DNA of 64,000 bases from Ruegeria_C sp040830705 (GTDB lineage: Bacteria; Pseudomonadota; Alphaproteobacteria; Rhodobacterales; Rhodobacteraceae), in NCBI GenBank assembly GCA_040830705.1, contig JBFOME010000021.1, positions 186,001 to 250,000 of the forward strand. The letters run 5' to 3'. The first letter of the stretch is position 1; every line of letters starts with the position of its first letter. Under the pieces are notes generated by a model, which was given only the letters and a program-made list of their open reading frames with translations, was not told the DNA's origin and searched no databases. Below, in pieces: positions 43,147 to 51,774 of the stretch. A program made the position numbers and the translations under genes.

Positions 43147-43815
43147 CTAGCCATCGCATCCGAACTCGGATTTTGTTGCCAGAAATCCCGGCTGGTCCGG
43201 GAAACGGATTGCACGTGGCGTCTGATCTACGGTCAATGAGTCCTGACCTTCGAAGTGCCGGGTGATATTGCCTTCGATCATCAGGTTCAGATCGTCCGAA
43301 ACAAGTAAATCAAGGCCGAACCCGATCTTGCTCCCCTCGATCCCATCTCGCTCCATTTCGCGCAGAACCGTGCCCTTTCGGAAGCTGTGGCCATCCAAAA
43401 CGACTTCTTCGTCACCGAGCGTGTACTGCCCCTCGAAATTGAACTCGCGGTTCTTAACAACCCGTGTGTTGAACAGGAATATCCCGTTTTCGGTCGCAAC
43501 CCCGTCAGAGATCAGCTTATCGAGGTCAAGCTTCTCGCCGCTGCCGGGCTTGAGTGTAAATCTGGTCTCGGCATTCGCACGGTACAGGAATTCCAACATG
43601 CCCCAGTTGCCGTCGTAAACACTGGCCGAGTCGGCGTGACCGTCGCGAAAGCCGCGAACCAGAAGAGTCTGGCCACAATCCATGATCGTGGACACGGCGC
43701 AGGAATTCTTGTGCACGGTTGCCAACGCCGTGCAGCCTTGCGGAACTTGCATCTGTGCCGCTGCCGGGCCCGAGAAAGCCCAGAAACATATGAAACCTGC
43801 AAGCAGCCTGTTCAT
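43147..43815 (-). CDS. Secreted protein of unknown function, glt locus
   Basis: A 222-residue protein with signal peptide MNRLLAGFICFWAFSGPAAA. The mature part has a central beta-rich domain (FEGQYTLGDEEVVLDGHSFRKGTVL, IGFGLDLLVSDDLNLMIEGNI) and five cysteines (CTAL, NSCAV, DCGQ and the terminal GCDG), suggesting disulfides. Start placed at the ATG at 43815, after an upstream GGGC; a longer frame starts at 43854. It lies between gltD and the GFA-family gene on the same strand. No family recognised. Confidence 0.7.
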   Translation of the reverse strand: MNRLLAGFICFWAFSGPAAAQMQVPQGCTALATVHKNSCAVSTIMDCGQTLLVRGFRDGHADSASVYDGNWGMLEFLYRANAETRFTLKPGSGEKLDLDKLISDGVATENGIFLFNTRVVKNREFNFEGQYTLGDEEVVLDGHSFRKGTVLREMERDGIEGSKIGFGLDLLVSDDLNLMIEGNITRHFEGQDSLTVDQTPRAIRFPDQPGFLATKSEFGCDG

Positions 43816-43866
43816 GGTTTCAGCCCTTGTTGGTTGCCCCCAGCGGGTCGGCAAGTGAGGCGGAAC

Positions 43867-45300
43867 TCACTCCGCCGCGACCGAGAGCGGCGCGTTGAAC
43901 TTCTCGATGATCGCTTCGGCACAGTCGCGCCCGTCGCGGATCGCCCAGACCACAAGGCTGGCCCCGCGCACGATGTCGCCGATGGCATAGACGCCGTCCA
44001 TGTCGGTCGCGCCGGTGCGGAATGCCGCCTTGACCGTACCCCAGCGGGTGACCGGCAGGTCGGGCTGGCCAAAGAGTTTCGGCAGATCCTCAGGCTCGAA
44101 CCCCAGCGCCTTGATGACCAGATCGGCCTCTTCGACGTAATCCGCGCCCTCGATCACTTCGGGTGCTTGGCGGCCCGAGGCGTCGGGCTGGCCCAGACGC
44201 ATTTTCTGCACCATCACCCCCTCAACCGCGTCATTTCCGGTGAACCCTTTGGGTGCGCTTAGCCATTCAAACACCACACCTTCTTCCTCGGCATTGGCAA
44301 CTTCGCGCTGCGAGCCGGGCATGTTGTTGCGATCCCGGCGGTAGAGGCACTTGACCGAGGTCGCGCCCTGCCGGATCGCGGTGCGCACGCAATCCATCGC
44401 GGTATCGCCGCCACCTATCACGACAACCCGCTTGCCTTCGGCGTTGTAGCGCCCCGAGTCAAACTCCTCGACCGCGTCACCAAAGCTCTTGCGGTTGGAG
44501 GCGGTGAGGTAGTCAATCGCCTTTTCAACACCCCCCAAACCGCTGCCGGGCATCTGGATATCGCGGCTCTTGTAAACGCCGGTCGCAATGATGACGGCAT
44601 CATGTTCGGCATGGATCGCCGCAAATATGTCGGCATCCACATCGCAGTTCAGCGCAAATTCGACGCCCGATTTCTCCAGCTGGTCGATCCGGCGCATCAC
44701 GATATCTTTCTCCAGCTTAAAGCCGGGAATGCCGTAGGTCAGAAGCCCCCCGGCGCGGTCGTACCGATCATAAACCGTCACGCTGAACCCCGCGCGGAGC
44801 AGCATATCTGCCGCAGCCAGCCCTCCGGGGCCGGCACCGATTACGCCAACGCTCTGGTCACGCTCATGTTCGGGAACAGCGGGCGTCACCCAGCCGTTTT
44901 CCCATGCGGTGTCGGTGATGTATTTCTCGACCGAACCGATGGTGACTGTGCCATGGCCGGACTGCTCGATCACACAATTGCCTTCGCACAAGCGGTCCTG
45001 CGGGCAGATACGGCCACAGATTTCGGGGAAAGTGTTTGTGGCCTGACTGACCTGATAGGCTTCTTCCAACCGCCCTGTCGCGGTCAGGCGCAACCAGTCA
45101 GGGATGTTGTTGTGCAGCGGACAATGAGACTGACAATAGGGCACACCGCATTGCGAGCAGCGGCTGGCCTGCTCTTCTGCCTTGGCTGCCGCATATTCCG
45201 CATAGATTTCGCCAAAGTCTTCCTTGCGCTCCGTCGCCGCGCGCTTTTCGGGCATATCGCGTTCGATCTGGACAAATTTTAGCATCGGTTGCTTGGCCAC
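43867..45300 (-). CDS. gltD: Glutamate synthase small subunit
   Basis: A 477-residue NADPH-dependent subunit that passes electrons to GltB. N-terminal 4Fe-4S cysteines are in CSQCGVPYCQSHCPLHN and CGRICPQDRLCEGNCVIEQ; FAD binding is GVIGAGPGGLAAADMLLRAG, NADPH binding VVVIGGGDTAMDCVRTAIRQGA, and the C-terminal GVYAIGDIVRGASLVVWAIRDGRD. Full length. It is the first gene of the minus-strand glt group and diverges from uppP over about 220 bp. Confidence 0.97.
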   Translation of the reverse strand: MAKQPMLKFVQIERDMPEKRAATERKEDFGEIYAEYAAAKAEEQASRCSQCGVPYCQSHCPLHNNIPDWLRLTATGRLEEAYQVSQATNTFPEICGRICPQDRLCEGNCVIEQSGHGTVTIGSVEKYITDTAWENGWVTPAVPEHERDQSVGVIGAGPGGLAAADMLLRAGFSVTVYDRYDRAGGLLTYGIPGFKLEKDIVMRRIDQLEKSGVEFALNCDVDADIFAAIHAEHDAVIIATGVYKSRDIQMPGSGLGGVEKAIDYLTASNRKSFGDAVEEFDSGRYNAEGKRVVVIGGGDTAMDCVRTAIRQGATSVKCLYRRDRNNMPGSQREVANAEEEGVVFEWLSAPKGFTGNDAVEGVMVQKMRLGQPDASGRQAPEVIEGADYVEEADLVIKALGFEPEDLPKLFGQPDLPVTRWGTVKAAFRTGATDMDGVYAIGDIVRGASLVVWAIRDGRDCAEAIIEKFNAPLSVAAE

Positions 45301-45524
45301 GGCTTCGGCTCCATGAATTGGCTAGGTTGCGATGCTATAAACGAGGCTTGCTCCGATTAAAAGTAAATTATGCTGACCTATTTTCAAAATTTTCCGTTCG
45401 AAGCAGAATATGCTCCGGTCTCAGAAGGCACATTTAGGTACGAATCGGACATAAATGGAGGCTTTCCATTTGCGCCAGTCACTTATACCTCGATTCCCAA
45501 GAAAGTTCAGAGGCATTTCAGCAG

Positions 45525-46328
45525 ATGACATTCCTGCATATTCTTCTTGTTGCGCTGATACAGGGCATCACCGAGTTCTTGCCGGTTTCATCTTCGGGTC
45601 ACCTGATTCTGCTGCCCGCACTAACCAATATGACGGATCAGGGGCAGTTCATCGATGTTGCAGTGCATGTCGGCACGCTGGGTGCCGTGATCTTGTATTT
45701 CTGGCGTGACGTGGTGTTGGCACTTCGGGGAACGCCCGCCGCGCTGGTTGGCCGGCTGGAGGAGCCGGGCGCGCGGCTGGCGCTGGGCCTGATGATCGCA
45801 ACGGTGCCGATCATCGTCGTCGGCGCGATCCTGCATTTCTCGGGTCTGTCAGATGCGTTGCGCTCGATGAAAGTCATTGCCTGGACGATGCTGGGCTTCG
45901 GCATCGTCTTGTATTGGGCCGACCGGACAGGCGGCAGCGCCAAGCAGGCCAAGGACTGGACCCTTCGAGATGCTGTCATAATGGGGCTCTGGCAGGTGAT
46001 CGCCTTGATTCCCGGCACCTCGCGGTCAGGCATCACCATCACCGGTGCACGACTGTTGGGATATCGGCGCGAAGACAGTGCGCGCCTCGCAATGCTGATG
46101 TCGATACCCACGATCGCCGCGTCTGGAATCTTGCTATCGGCGGATGCAGCCGTCGGCGCAGATCCCCAGGTGATCCGCAACGGCTTGCTGGCGGCGGGAA
46201 TGTCTTTCCTGTCGGCACTGGCCGCGCTCGCCCTTATGATGCGATTTCTGCGCAGCGTCAGCTTCACCCCATATGTTGTATACCGGGTGATCCTGGGGCT
46301 GATCCTGCTCGCGATTGCCTATGAATGA
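45525..46328 (+). CDS. uppP: Undecaprenyl-diphosphatase
   Basis: A 267-residue membrane phosphatase (BacA/UppP) that recycles the lipid carrier for cell-wall synthesis. Signature segments EFLPVSSSGHLILLPAL and IPGTSRSGITITGARLLGYRREDSARLAMLMSIP are intact, with about eight helices. The stop abuts the stop of the convergent SDR gene without any gap. Confidence 0.97.
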   Translation: MTFLHILLVALIQGITEFLPVSSSGHLILLPALTNMTDQGQFIDVAVHVGTLGAVILYFWRDVVLALRGTPAALVGRLEEPGARLALGLMIATVPIIVVGAILHFSGLSDALRSMKVIAWTMLGFGIVLYWADRTGGSAKQAKDWTLRDAVIMGLWQVIALIPGTSRSGITITGARLLGYRREDSARLAMLMSIPTIAASGILLSADAAVGADPQVIRNGLLAAGMSFLSALAALALMMRFLRSVSFTPYVVYRVILGLILLAIAYE

Positions 46329-47312
46329 TCAGATGTTCAGGTTCTTCGCTGACTTCTGGATTTCATTGTATTGCCCCGAGGGGCGGAACTTCCACAGATA
46401 GTCGGGCAGAACCGATTGCATCGCCACCGGCTCGATCCCCAAATCGCCAAAACCCCTGGCCCCGTCGGACACCACATTGTCGCTGCCCAATGACTTCACC
46501 TGGTCGCGGGTCAGGATGTGGTTGGGAAACAGCTGAAAGCTCACAAACTTCAGAATATCCAGAACACCGGCCATGATCCGAGCCGCAAGCATTGGGATAC
46601 CGATGATCACCCGCCGCCGGTGAATAGTGTCTAGCATCTGCTGCATCAGACCACGAAAGCTTTTCACTTCCGGCCCGCCCAGTTCAAATACACCGCCACC
46701 TGCTGCGCCAGTCGCGCCCATCACGGCTGCGCGGGCGACATCATCCACGAACACAGGCTGGAACCGCGTCTCGGGCGAGACAATCGCCAGAACCGGCCCG
46801 AACCGCGTCATCGAAGCAAATCGGTTGAAAAATTCATCCTCTGTCCCAAAGATGATAGACGGGCGCAGGACCATGGCATCCGGCATATGCCCCAGCACGG
46901 CGGCCTCGCCCGCGGCCTTGCTTCTGGCATAGGCGCTCGCCGCCTCTGCGCTGGCCCCGATCGCCGAGAGGTGGACCATCCGGGTCACGCCCTCTTCCGC
47001 AGCGATCCGGGCAATCCGGCCGGCCCCTTCTGCGTGGATCGCGTCAAAACTGTTCCTGCCCAGTTCGTTCAGGACCCCGACGCAATTGATCACAGCATCC
47101 GCGCCGTGCATGACTTGCCGGACTGAGTCGTCGTCCCGAATGTTGCACGCAACCGGTTCAACCTGCCCGACCACGCCATAAGGTCTGACATGCAGGGCCT
47201 CGTTTGGACGCCGCACCGCAACCCGCACACGCCATCCGTCCTCGGCCATGCGTCGGGTGATGTATCGTCCGACAAACCCCGAACCGCCAAATATCGTGAC
47301 CAGCTTGGACAT
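46329..47312 (-). CDS. NDUFA9-like NAD(P)-binding SDR protein
   Basis: A 327-residue atypical short-chain dehydrogenase/NmrA-like protein of the complex I NDUFA9 subunit family. It starts MSKLVTIFGGSGFVGRYITRRMAEDGW (Rossmann GxxGxxG), has VDDVARAAVMGATGA and ends with a helical region. I set the start at ATG 47312 with AGGAG 8 bases upstream; a longer frame goes to 47426. In alphaproteobacteria such proteins are associated with complex I assembly or quinone handling; here there are no nuo neighbours. Confidence 0.88.
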   Translation of the reverse strand: MSKLVTIFGGSGFVGRYITRRMAEDGWRVRVAVRRPNEALHVRPYGVVGQVEPVACNIRDDDSVRQVMHGADAVINCVGVLNELGRNSFDAIHAEGAGRIARIAAEEGVTRMVHLSAIGASAEAASAYARSKAAGEAAVLGHMPDAMVLRPSIIFGTEDEFFNRFASMTRFGPVLAIVSPETRFQPVFVDDVARAAVMGATGAAGGGVFELGGPEVKSFRGLMQQMLDTIHRRRVIIGIPMLAARIMAGVLDILKFVSFQLFPNHILTRDQVKSLGSDNVVSDGARGFGDLGIEPVAMQSVLPDYLWKFRPSGQYNEIQKSAKNLNI

Positions 47313-47480
47313 TCCGCACTCCTGCGTCTTTTGTCTCATTGATATTGATCTAGCGCCCGGAAGACATGCAAACAAGCCGCAATGACGCTGCCGCTCCCGC
47401 GAGTTGTACCATACTGACAAGCGCATGGCGGGCCAGCGCGCGGCCCAAAAGAAAAAATTTAGCGAACCTCAGTTTTTCTG

Positions 47481-47509
47481 TTGACCCTCCCCCGTGACAG
47501 CCTTAAACG
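47481..47509 (+). promoter_or_regulatory. Likely sigma-70 promoter of tRNA-Leu
   Basis: TTGACC and TAAACG are separated by 17 bases, ending 16 bases before the mature tRNA 5' end. The -35 is near consensus; the -10 is weak but in the expected place. Confidence 0.55.
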
Positions 47510-47525
47510 CCCCCCCACGACACCT

Positions 47526-47612
47526 GCCCAGGTGGCGGAATTGGTAGACGCGCTAGCTTCAGGTGCTAGTGTCCGTATGGACGTGGAGGTTCGAGTCCTC
47601 TCCTGGGCACCA
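47526..47612 (+). tRNA. tRNA-Leu (CAG)
   Basis: An 87-nt tRNA with a long variable arm. Acceptor stem GCCCAGG / CCTGGGC with discriminator A and encoded CCA. The anticodon stem CTAGC/GCTAG encloses loop TTCAGGT, giving anticodon CAG, which reads CUG codons. The T arm contains GTTCGAGTC. Its 3' end is the integration target of the downstream island. Confidence 0.97.
47597..47612 (+). repeat. att core repeat, left (tRNA 3' end)
   Basis: CCTCTCCTGGGCACCA is identical to 56841-56856. The two flanking bases differ on both sides, so the exact shared core is 16 bp and covers the tRNA T-arm end, acceptor stem and CCA. Confidence 0.92.
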
Positions 47613-47669
47613 ATCCAAGCAAACTAAGTTACTGAATATACTTGGCTTTTCTGGATTGTTGGCCTATCG

Positions 47670-47690
47670 AGGTCCACAATCAGGTCCACA
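47670..47690 (+). repeat. Candidate integrase arm-type sites, left pair
   Basis: Two direct copies of AGGTCCACA start 12 bp apart (47670 and 47682), 58 bp inside the left att core and just before the integrase gene. The same pair with the same 12-bp step occurs at the right end, 60 bp from the other core. Confidence 0.75.
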
Positions 47691-47696
47691 AAGCCA

Positions 47697-49061
47697 ATGA
47701 CAAGAAGACTCGTGGTCAAACATCTCCGCATCGAAAAGAACGGCACGTACAAGTACCGTCGACGAGTACCCGAACGACTTCAATCTGCCCTTGGGAAGTC
47801 CGAAATCGTTAAGGTATTGGGGCGTTCCGAATCTGAAGCAATGCGGAATTACCTACCGTTTCACGACCATGTTGAGCACTTGTTACGGTCGACGAAGCCA
47901 AGCTCTGCATCGTCTGATTTGTGGTCGCTCAAGTCATCAATCGAGGCTAAATTCATCGAAGCTGGTCTCGATCTGCACTCAAAGGGGCGATCAAGTGACG
48001 AAGAACTTGCCCGTTCGGAGCAGGCCGACGTAATTCTCTCGAGGTACCCAATCGATCCGTCGACGGGCCAACCAAGCCCTGAGGATGTGTCCGAAGTCGA
48101 CTCTGCGACAGTGACCGCTCTATTGAATGGAATACAAAGCATCAAAGCAGAGCTAACTGTCAGCCAGGCCTTTGCCTTTTATCTATCTGAGAAGCAAGAA
48201 CCCGACCCATACAAGCGGAAGAAGCAACTTCAGAGGTTTGGCCGTGCCGAACGCAATCTGCTGAATGTAACCAGGCATGACATCGCTCTGACCAACGTGA
48301 CCCGCGCACACGCTAGGGCACTGAGAGACAAGCTCTTAAAGCAGATGTCTCCTCCGTCGGCAAAAAGAAACATCAACGACGTTAAGGCAGTCTTTTCTTT
48401 GGCAATTGAGGAGCATGACATTAACACCAACAACCCATTCAAGAAGCTAAAATATCCAAAGCCTAGTGATGCTGCGGTGGACCTAAGGCACCCCTTGCCT
48501 GCCCAGGTCATCCAAGCGATGTATCATGACCTGAGAAACAATCAGGTACTGCAGGACATTTGGACCTTGATTCATCATTCAGGTGCCCAGAGTGCGGAAG
48601 TCTTGGGTCTGACTGCGGATGACCTGTTTTTGGATGAGTCCATACCTTATTTCGAGATCAAGCCTCATGGATTGAGGTCTGTCAAAGATCGCTCCCGTAT
48701 CAGGAAAGTTCCGCTCGTGGGCAGGGCGCTATCTGTGGCAAGTCGATTGAAGGTAGTTACGCCAGACTCAGCCGCTCTCTTCCCTCAATATGCAGAAAGC
48801 AGTCGCCATGACAATTTCAGCCAAGCGACTCGAAGACGACTAAGAAAGTACACAGACAATCCGAAGCACGTTGTCTACAGCCTACGCCACAACATGAAGG
48901 ACGCATTGAGAGCAGCGAAGGTTGGAGTAAGAGTTGAACTTGCTCTGCTCGGGCATTCCAATGAGAAATCTGCATCTTCACAGTATGGGAGTGGCGTTGG
49001 GCTTGAAGAACTCAGAGATGCCCTTCTCAAGATTAACTTTGATGCTCCAGATTTGACTTAA
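47697..49061 (+). CDS. int: Tyrosine recombinase (integrase) with atypical Arg I
   Basis: A 454-residue site-specific integrase. The N-terminus (KNGTYKYRRRVPERLQSALGK) is the arm-binding-like domain common in proteobacterial island integrases; residues 155-255 are the core-binding domain; residues 265-445 are catalytic. Seen: Lys337 in RKVPL, Arg397-His398 in YSLRHNM, GHS at 419-421 and the Tyr430 nucleophile in SSQYGSG. The first catalytic Arg, expected in a TGxRxxE context, is Gln298 (HHSGAQSAEVLGL), and the HxxR His is Tyr. Those changes are read directly. The gene lies 85 bp after the tRNA. Confidence 0.9.
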   Translation: MTRRLVVKHLRIEKNGTYKYRRRVPERLQSALGKSEIVKVLGRSESEAMRNYLPFHDHVEHLLRSTKPSSASSDLWSLKSSIEAKFIEAGLDLHSKGRSSDEELARSEQADVILSRYPIDPSTGQPSPEDVSEVDSATVTALLNGIQSIKAELTVSQAFAFYLSEKQEPDPYKRKKQLQRFGRAERNLLNVTRHDIALTNVTRAHARALRDKLLKQMSPPSAKRNINDVKAVFSLAIEEHDINTNNPFKKLKYPKPSDAAVDLRHPLPAQVIQAMYHDLRNNQVLQDIWTLIHHSGAQSAEVLGLTADDLFLDESIPYFEIKPHGLRSVKDRSRIRKVPLVGRALSVASRLKVVTPDSAALFPQYAESSRHDNFSQATRRRLRKYTDNPKHVVYSLRHNMKDALRAAKVGVRVELALLGHSNEKSASSQYGSGVGLEELRDALLKINFDAPDLT

Positions 49062-49116
49062 GTATCTTCAACTCGTCGATACTGATCATCAGCACCAATA
49101 AGGAACCACCCAGCGA

Positions 49117-50457
49117 ATGCCTGACTACGACCGCGACGTCTTGAACAAAGCGAGAATGGCGACATTTGATCGCTCCACTGCGTCGGAGGCGGCAAGAGCT
49201 TGGATTGACGCCGTCATGGAAGTCACTTTGGCGCATGAGGCCAGCAATCACCCAAGAAAACGTGCTCGAAGGCAAACTGACCAACTCTCTTTCTGTCGCT
49301 CCGTAGCGGCTTTTGCTGCAGATCTCCTTCGCCACAGTACAAATGTGCGGTCTCAAGGTTTCATGTATCGGGCAGCTGATCGGGAGGAGTTGGCTACTAC
49401 ACTGGTAAGCAGCGACAACTTTGACCAACTGGTGAAATACTGGACCGAACTCGATCTCATTGAGAAGACCAAATTCATAAACGATCGTTCTGATCCGGAG
49501 GGTCTCACTGCGTCGCATAGTCAAAGAGCGCGGCGTTTTAGAGCAACTCGTCGGTTTCTCTTACTTGCTGCTGATTATAACATTGCTGCAGATGCAATCA
49601 GCGACCATTTCGACGTAAGTCATCGACATTCAAATGTTGTTCAGGTTCGTGCGACAAGAGCGCCCGGCAAGCAGCATCGGGGAAAACTGCTCAAGCAGCA
49701 GGGACAGCAGTTTGATGATCAACGTGCTAGAGTCCGGCATCTCAATTCTCTGATCGCCGGGCACGACTACAGCCTATCTGAAAGCCCAATGGTTCGACGG
49801 GTGTTCAATTGCGGTGATCGACAGGACTTCAGGTTCAATTTAGGTGGCAGGTTTTACTGTGCTTCTGATGATAATTGGATGGCGATGCCAAAGACAGAAA
49901 GAGCAAAAATCAAAATCGATGGAGAGGAAACGACCGAGATTGATGTCCGTGCTAGCCACATTTCGATCCTGTCTTCATTGACCGGAAGGCCACTTGACCG
50001 CAGGGTCGATCCTTACGCCATTGAGGGCATCCATAGAGACATTGTAAAGAAGGTCATCGTGTCAGCAATTGGTGGTGGCAAGATGCCCACCCGATGGCCA
50101 AAGGGTTTCAACGACGAGTTCGCGGACAGTTTTGGTTGGGAACCAAGGAGACATCTCAAGCTAATCGATGTCACCGACGCAATCACTGAACTACATCCAT
50201 TCTTGCTGGAATTGAAAAAAGCGGAGTTGGACTGGGCGAATCTCCAGTTCGAAGAGTCCGAGTGTTTTTTCACGGCGATGATGAGACTACATAACGAAGG
50301 GGACGCACCTTCATTACCTGTCCATGATAGCTTGATTGTTCGAAGACGCGACGCAGGTTACGCCGCCCATTGTCTAAGAGATGCCTATGAGGATCGCCTT
50401 GGATTTAGGCCACACGTCGACATTCCGGACGTCAGCTTTGGCTATTTGGTAGCCTAG
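49117..50457 (+). CDS. Compact protein with family-A polymerase-like palm motifs
   Basis: A 446-residue protein 55 bp after the integrase. The first 230 residues are basic and helical with no clear domain. The second half carries, in order: GGRFYCAS (residues 243-250), a motif-A-like EIDVRASHISILSSLTG with Asp276, a motif-B-like HRDIVKKVIVSAIGGGK with Arg307, Asp308 and Lys311/312, a LQFEESECFFTAMMRL helix, and a motif-C-like LPVHDSLIV with Asp404. Order and spacing follow family A DNA polymerases and T7-type RNA polymerases; HDS rather than HDE is the form found in single-subunit RNA polymerases. No exonuclease domain is present. I infer a reduced nucleic-acid polymerase or a derived relative; activity is unproven. 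Confidence 0.6.
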   Translation: MPDYDRDVLNKARMATFDRSTASEAARAWIDAVMEVTLAHEASNHPRKRARRQTDQLSFCRSVAAFAADLLRHSTNVRSQGFMYRAADREELATTLVSSDNFDQLVKYWTELDLIEKTKFINDRSDPEGLTASHSQRARRFRATRRFLLLAADYNIAADAISDHFDVSHRHSNVVQVRATRAPGKQHRGKLLKQQGQQFDDQRARVRHLNSLIAGHDYSLSESPMVRRVFNCGDRQDFRFNLGGRFYCASDDNWMAMPKTERAKIKIDGEETTEIDVRASHISILSSLTGRPLDRRVDPYAIEGIHRDIVKKVIVSAIGGGKMPTRWPKGFNDEFADSFGWEPRRHLKLIDVTDAITELHPFLLELKKAELDWANLQFEESECFFTAMMRLHNEGDAPSLPVHDSLIVRRRDAGYAAHCLRDAYEDRLGFRPHVDIPDVSFGYLVA

Positions 50458-50625
50458 TTCGACCAAGTCGACCTTTCAGACTACCCAGCATCAGTAGATT
50501 TAGTTCTAATTCTGATTTGTTGGCTCAGTCTTACGAGGGAAGAGGGTCACCTTGTGTAGTAGTTATGTATTACTATGAAGCATAAGAGGTCCTCTTTGTG
50601 TCTGGCCGACCTCGACAACCTCGGC

Positions 50626-51591
50626 CTAAAAGCCTGCCCATTTGCGATGCTCACCTAGTGCAGACAAGGATGGCCACAGTTTCCGACTTTTGGGCAGAGT
50701 AATGTACTGTCCGCAGAGTGGACCGTATGACTCAGCCTTTTCTGCTTGCTTGCTTACGACCACTCGAAAACTGTCTGAGATCGCTATGTGCCCGAGATCG
50801 AATAGCGTATGCAAATCTGCCCTGAGCAGAAGGCCGTTCTGAGGGTGATTGGAGTGATCGCCTCTGAAGGGCCGAATGTGAGCTGCCTCAAGGACCTCAG
50901 CAAAGTCGCAACCTGATATCGCACATCTACCTGAATAGGCTGCTAGCATATCTGACCGGAACTTCGCCTGACCTCTTCGCTTCGCAACTGTCGACACGAT
51001 CTTCTCTCGGAGGTCTTCGTCATTTGTGGTGTCGAAGTCCGCTAGCTCGCCCTCGTTCGTGGTTGCATGGATTGCCCGGGTGCGGGCAGCATCTTGTACC
51101 TCTTTTCCCGTCCTAACCGACCCATCGTCAGCTAAACCCTCAATCAAGAAATAGCCTTCTTTCCAATTAGTAACCATCCCCAGGCCAAGAACCTCGTATG
51201 TCACACCGGGCTTGGGTTTCCGCTTGACCAAGAAGCCAATGGGGACGCTGTCAGACATACACTTCATCAAGCCCCGGTTGGTTGCTTCTCGATCCCGAAG
51301 CTTCGGATCAGGGTTCTCCTGATAGTATTGGATGATCCAGCTCCCGTCTGAGCGGTGTTCTGCTGCCTTGTCGGGGTATGGCCCATCTTGCAGCGTGCGA
51401 GCACTGAGTGAGTAGTCGGTATAGTGCGGCTTATAGATACCCTTGGCTTGAGCGACCAATCTTGGACCGTCGTCGGCGTGTTCTTGGATAAGCGACCAAG
51501 ATATTATTTGGCCTTTGTGCCTATCAAACCACAAAAGTGCATCTCTGTGATCTTTTGAGAGCGCCCTTAGCTTCTCACTTAGATCAGTCAA
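50626..51591 (-). CDS. HNH endonuclease with N-terminal reader-like domain
   Basis: A 321-residue nuclease. The C-terminal HNH block reads CAISGCDFAEVLEAAHIRPF, then NHPQNGLLLRADLHTLFDLGHIAI, with zinc Cys pairs and the His-Asn-His set in place. The N-terminal 190 residues (KGIYKP, YSLSARTLQDGPYPD, GSWIIQYYQE, VPIGFLVKRKPKPGVTYEVLGL) match the pattern I know from widespread HNH proteins in which an SRA-like domain precedes the nuclease. Such nucleases often restrict modified DNA. Minus strand, facing the integrase operon; 170 bp of spacer on each side. Likely a defence function, which is inference. Confidence 0.82.
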   Translation of the reverse strand: MTDLSEKLRALSKDHRDALLWFDRHKGQIISWSLIQEHADDGPRLVAQAKGIYKPHYTDYSLSARTLQDGPYPDKAAEHRSDGSWIIQYYQENPDPKLRDREATNRGLMKCMSDSVPIGFLVKRKPKPGVTYEVLGLGMVTNWKEGYFLIEGLADDGSVRTGKEVQDAARTRAIHATTNEGELADFDTTNDEDLREKIVSTVAKRRGQAKFRSDMLAAYSGRCAISGCDFAEVLEAAHIRPFRGDHSNHPQNGLLLRADLHTLFDLGHIAISDSFRVVVSKQAEKAESYGPLCGQYITLPKSRKLWPSLSALGEHRKWAGF

Positions 51592-51774
51592 AGGCGTTCC
51601 TCCGTTACATCTATGCCAATCAGTGGATGAGCAGATAATAACTACTCTGGTGGAGCATCATTGCGGCAGCACCGCATTTCAGCAACTAAGATTCGGTTAG
51701 AAATAACACCGTAAGTCTGATGCTATTCAACGTCACTTCTTGAAGGGCTATCTGATGATCAGAATGCTGGTTTT

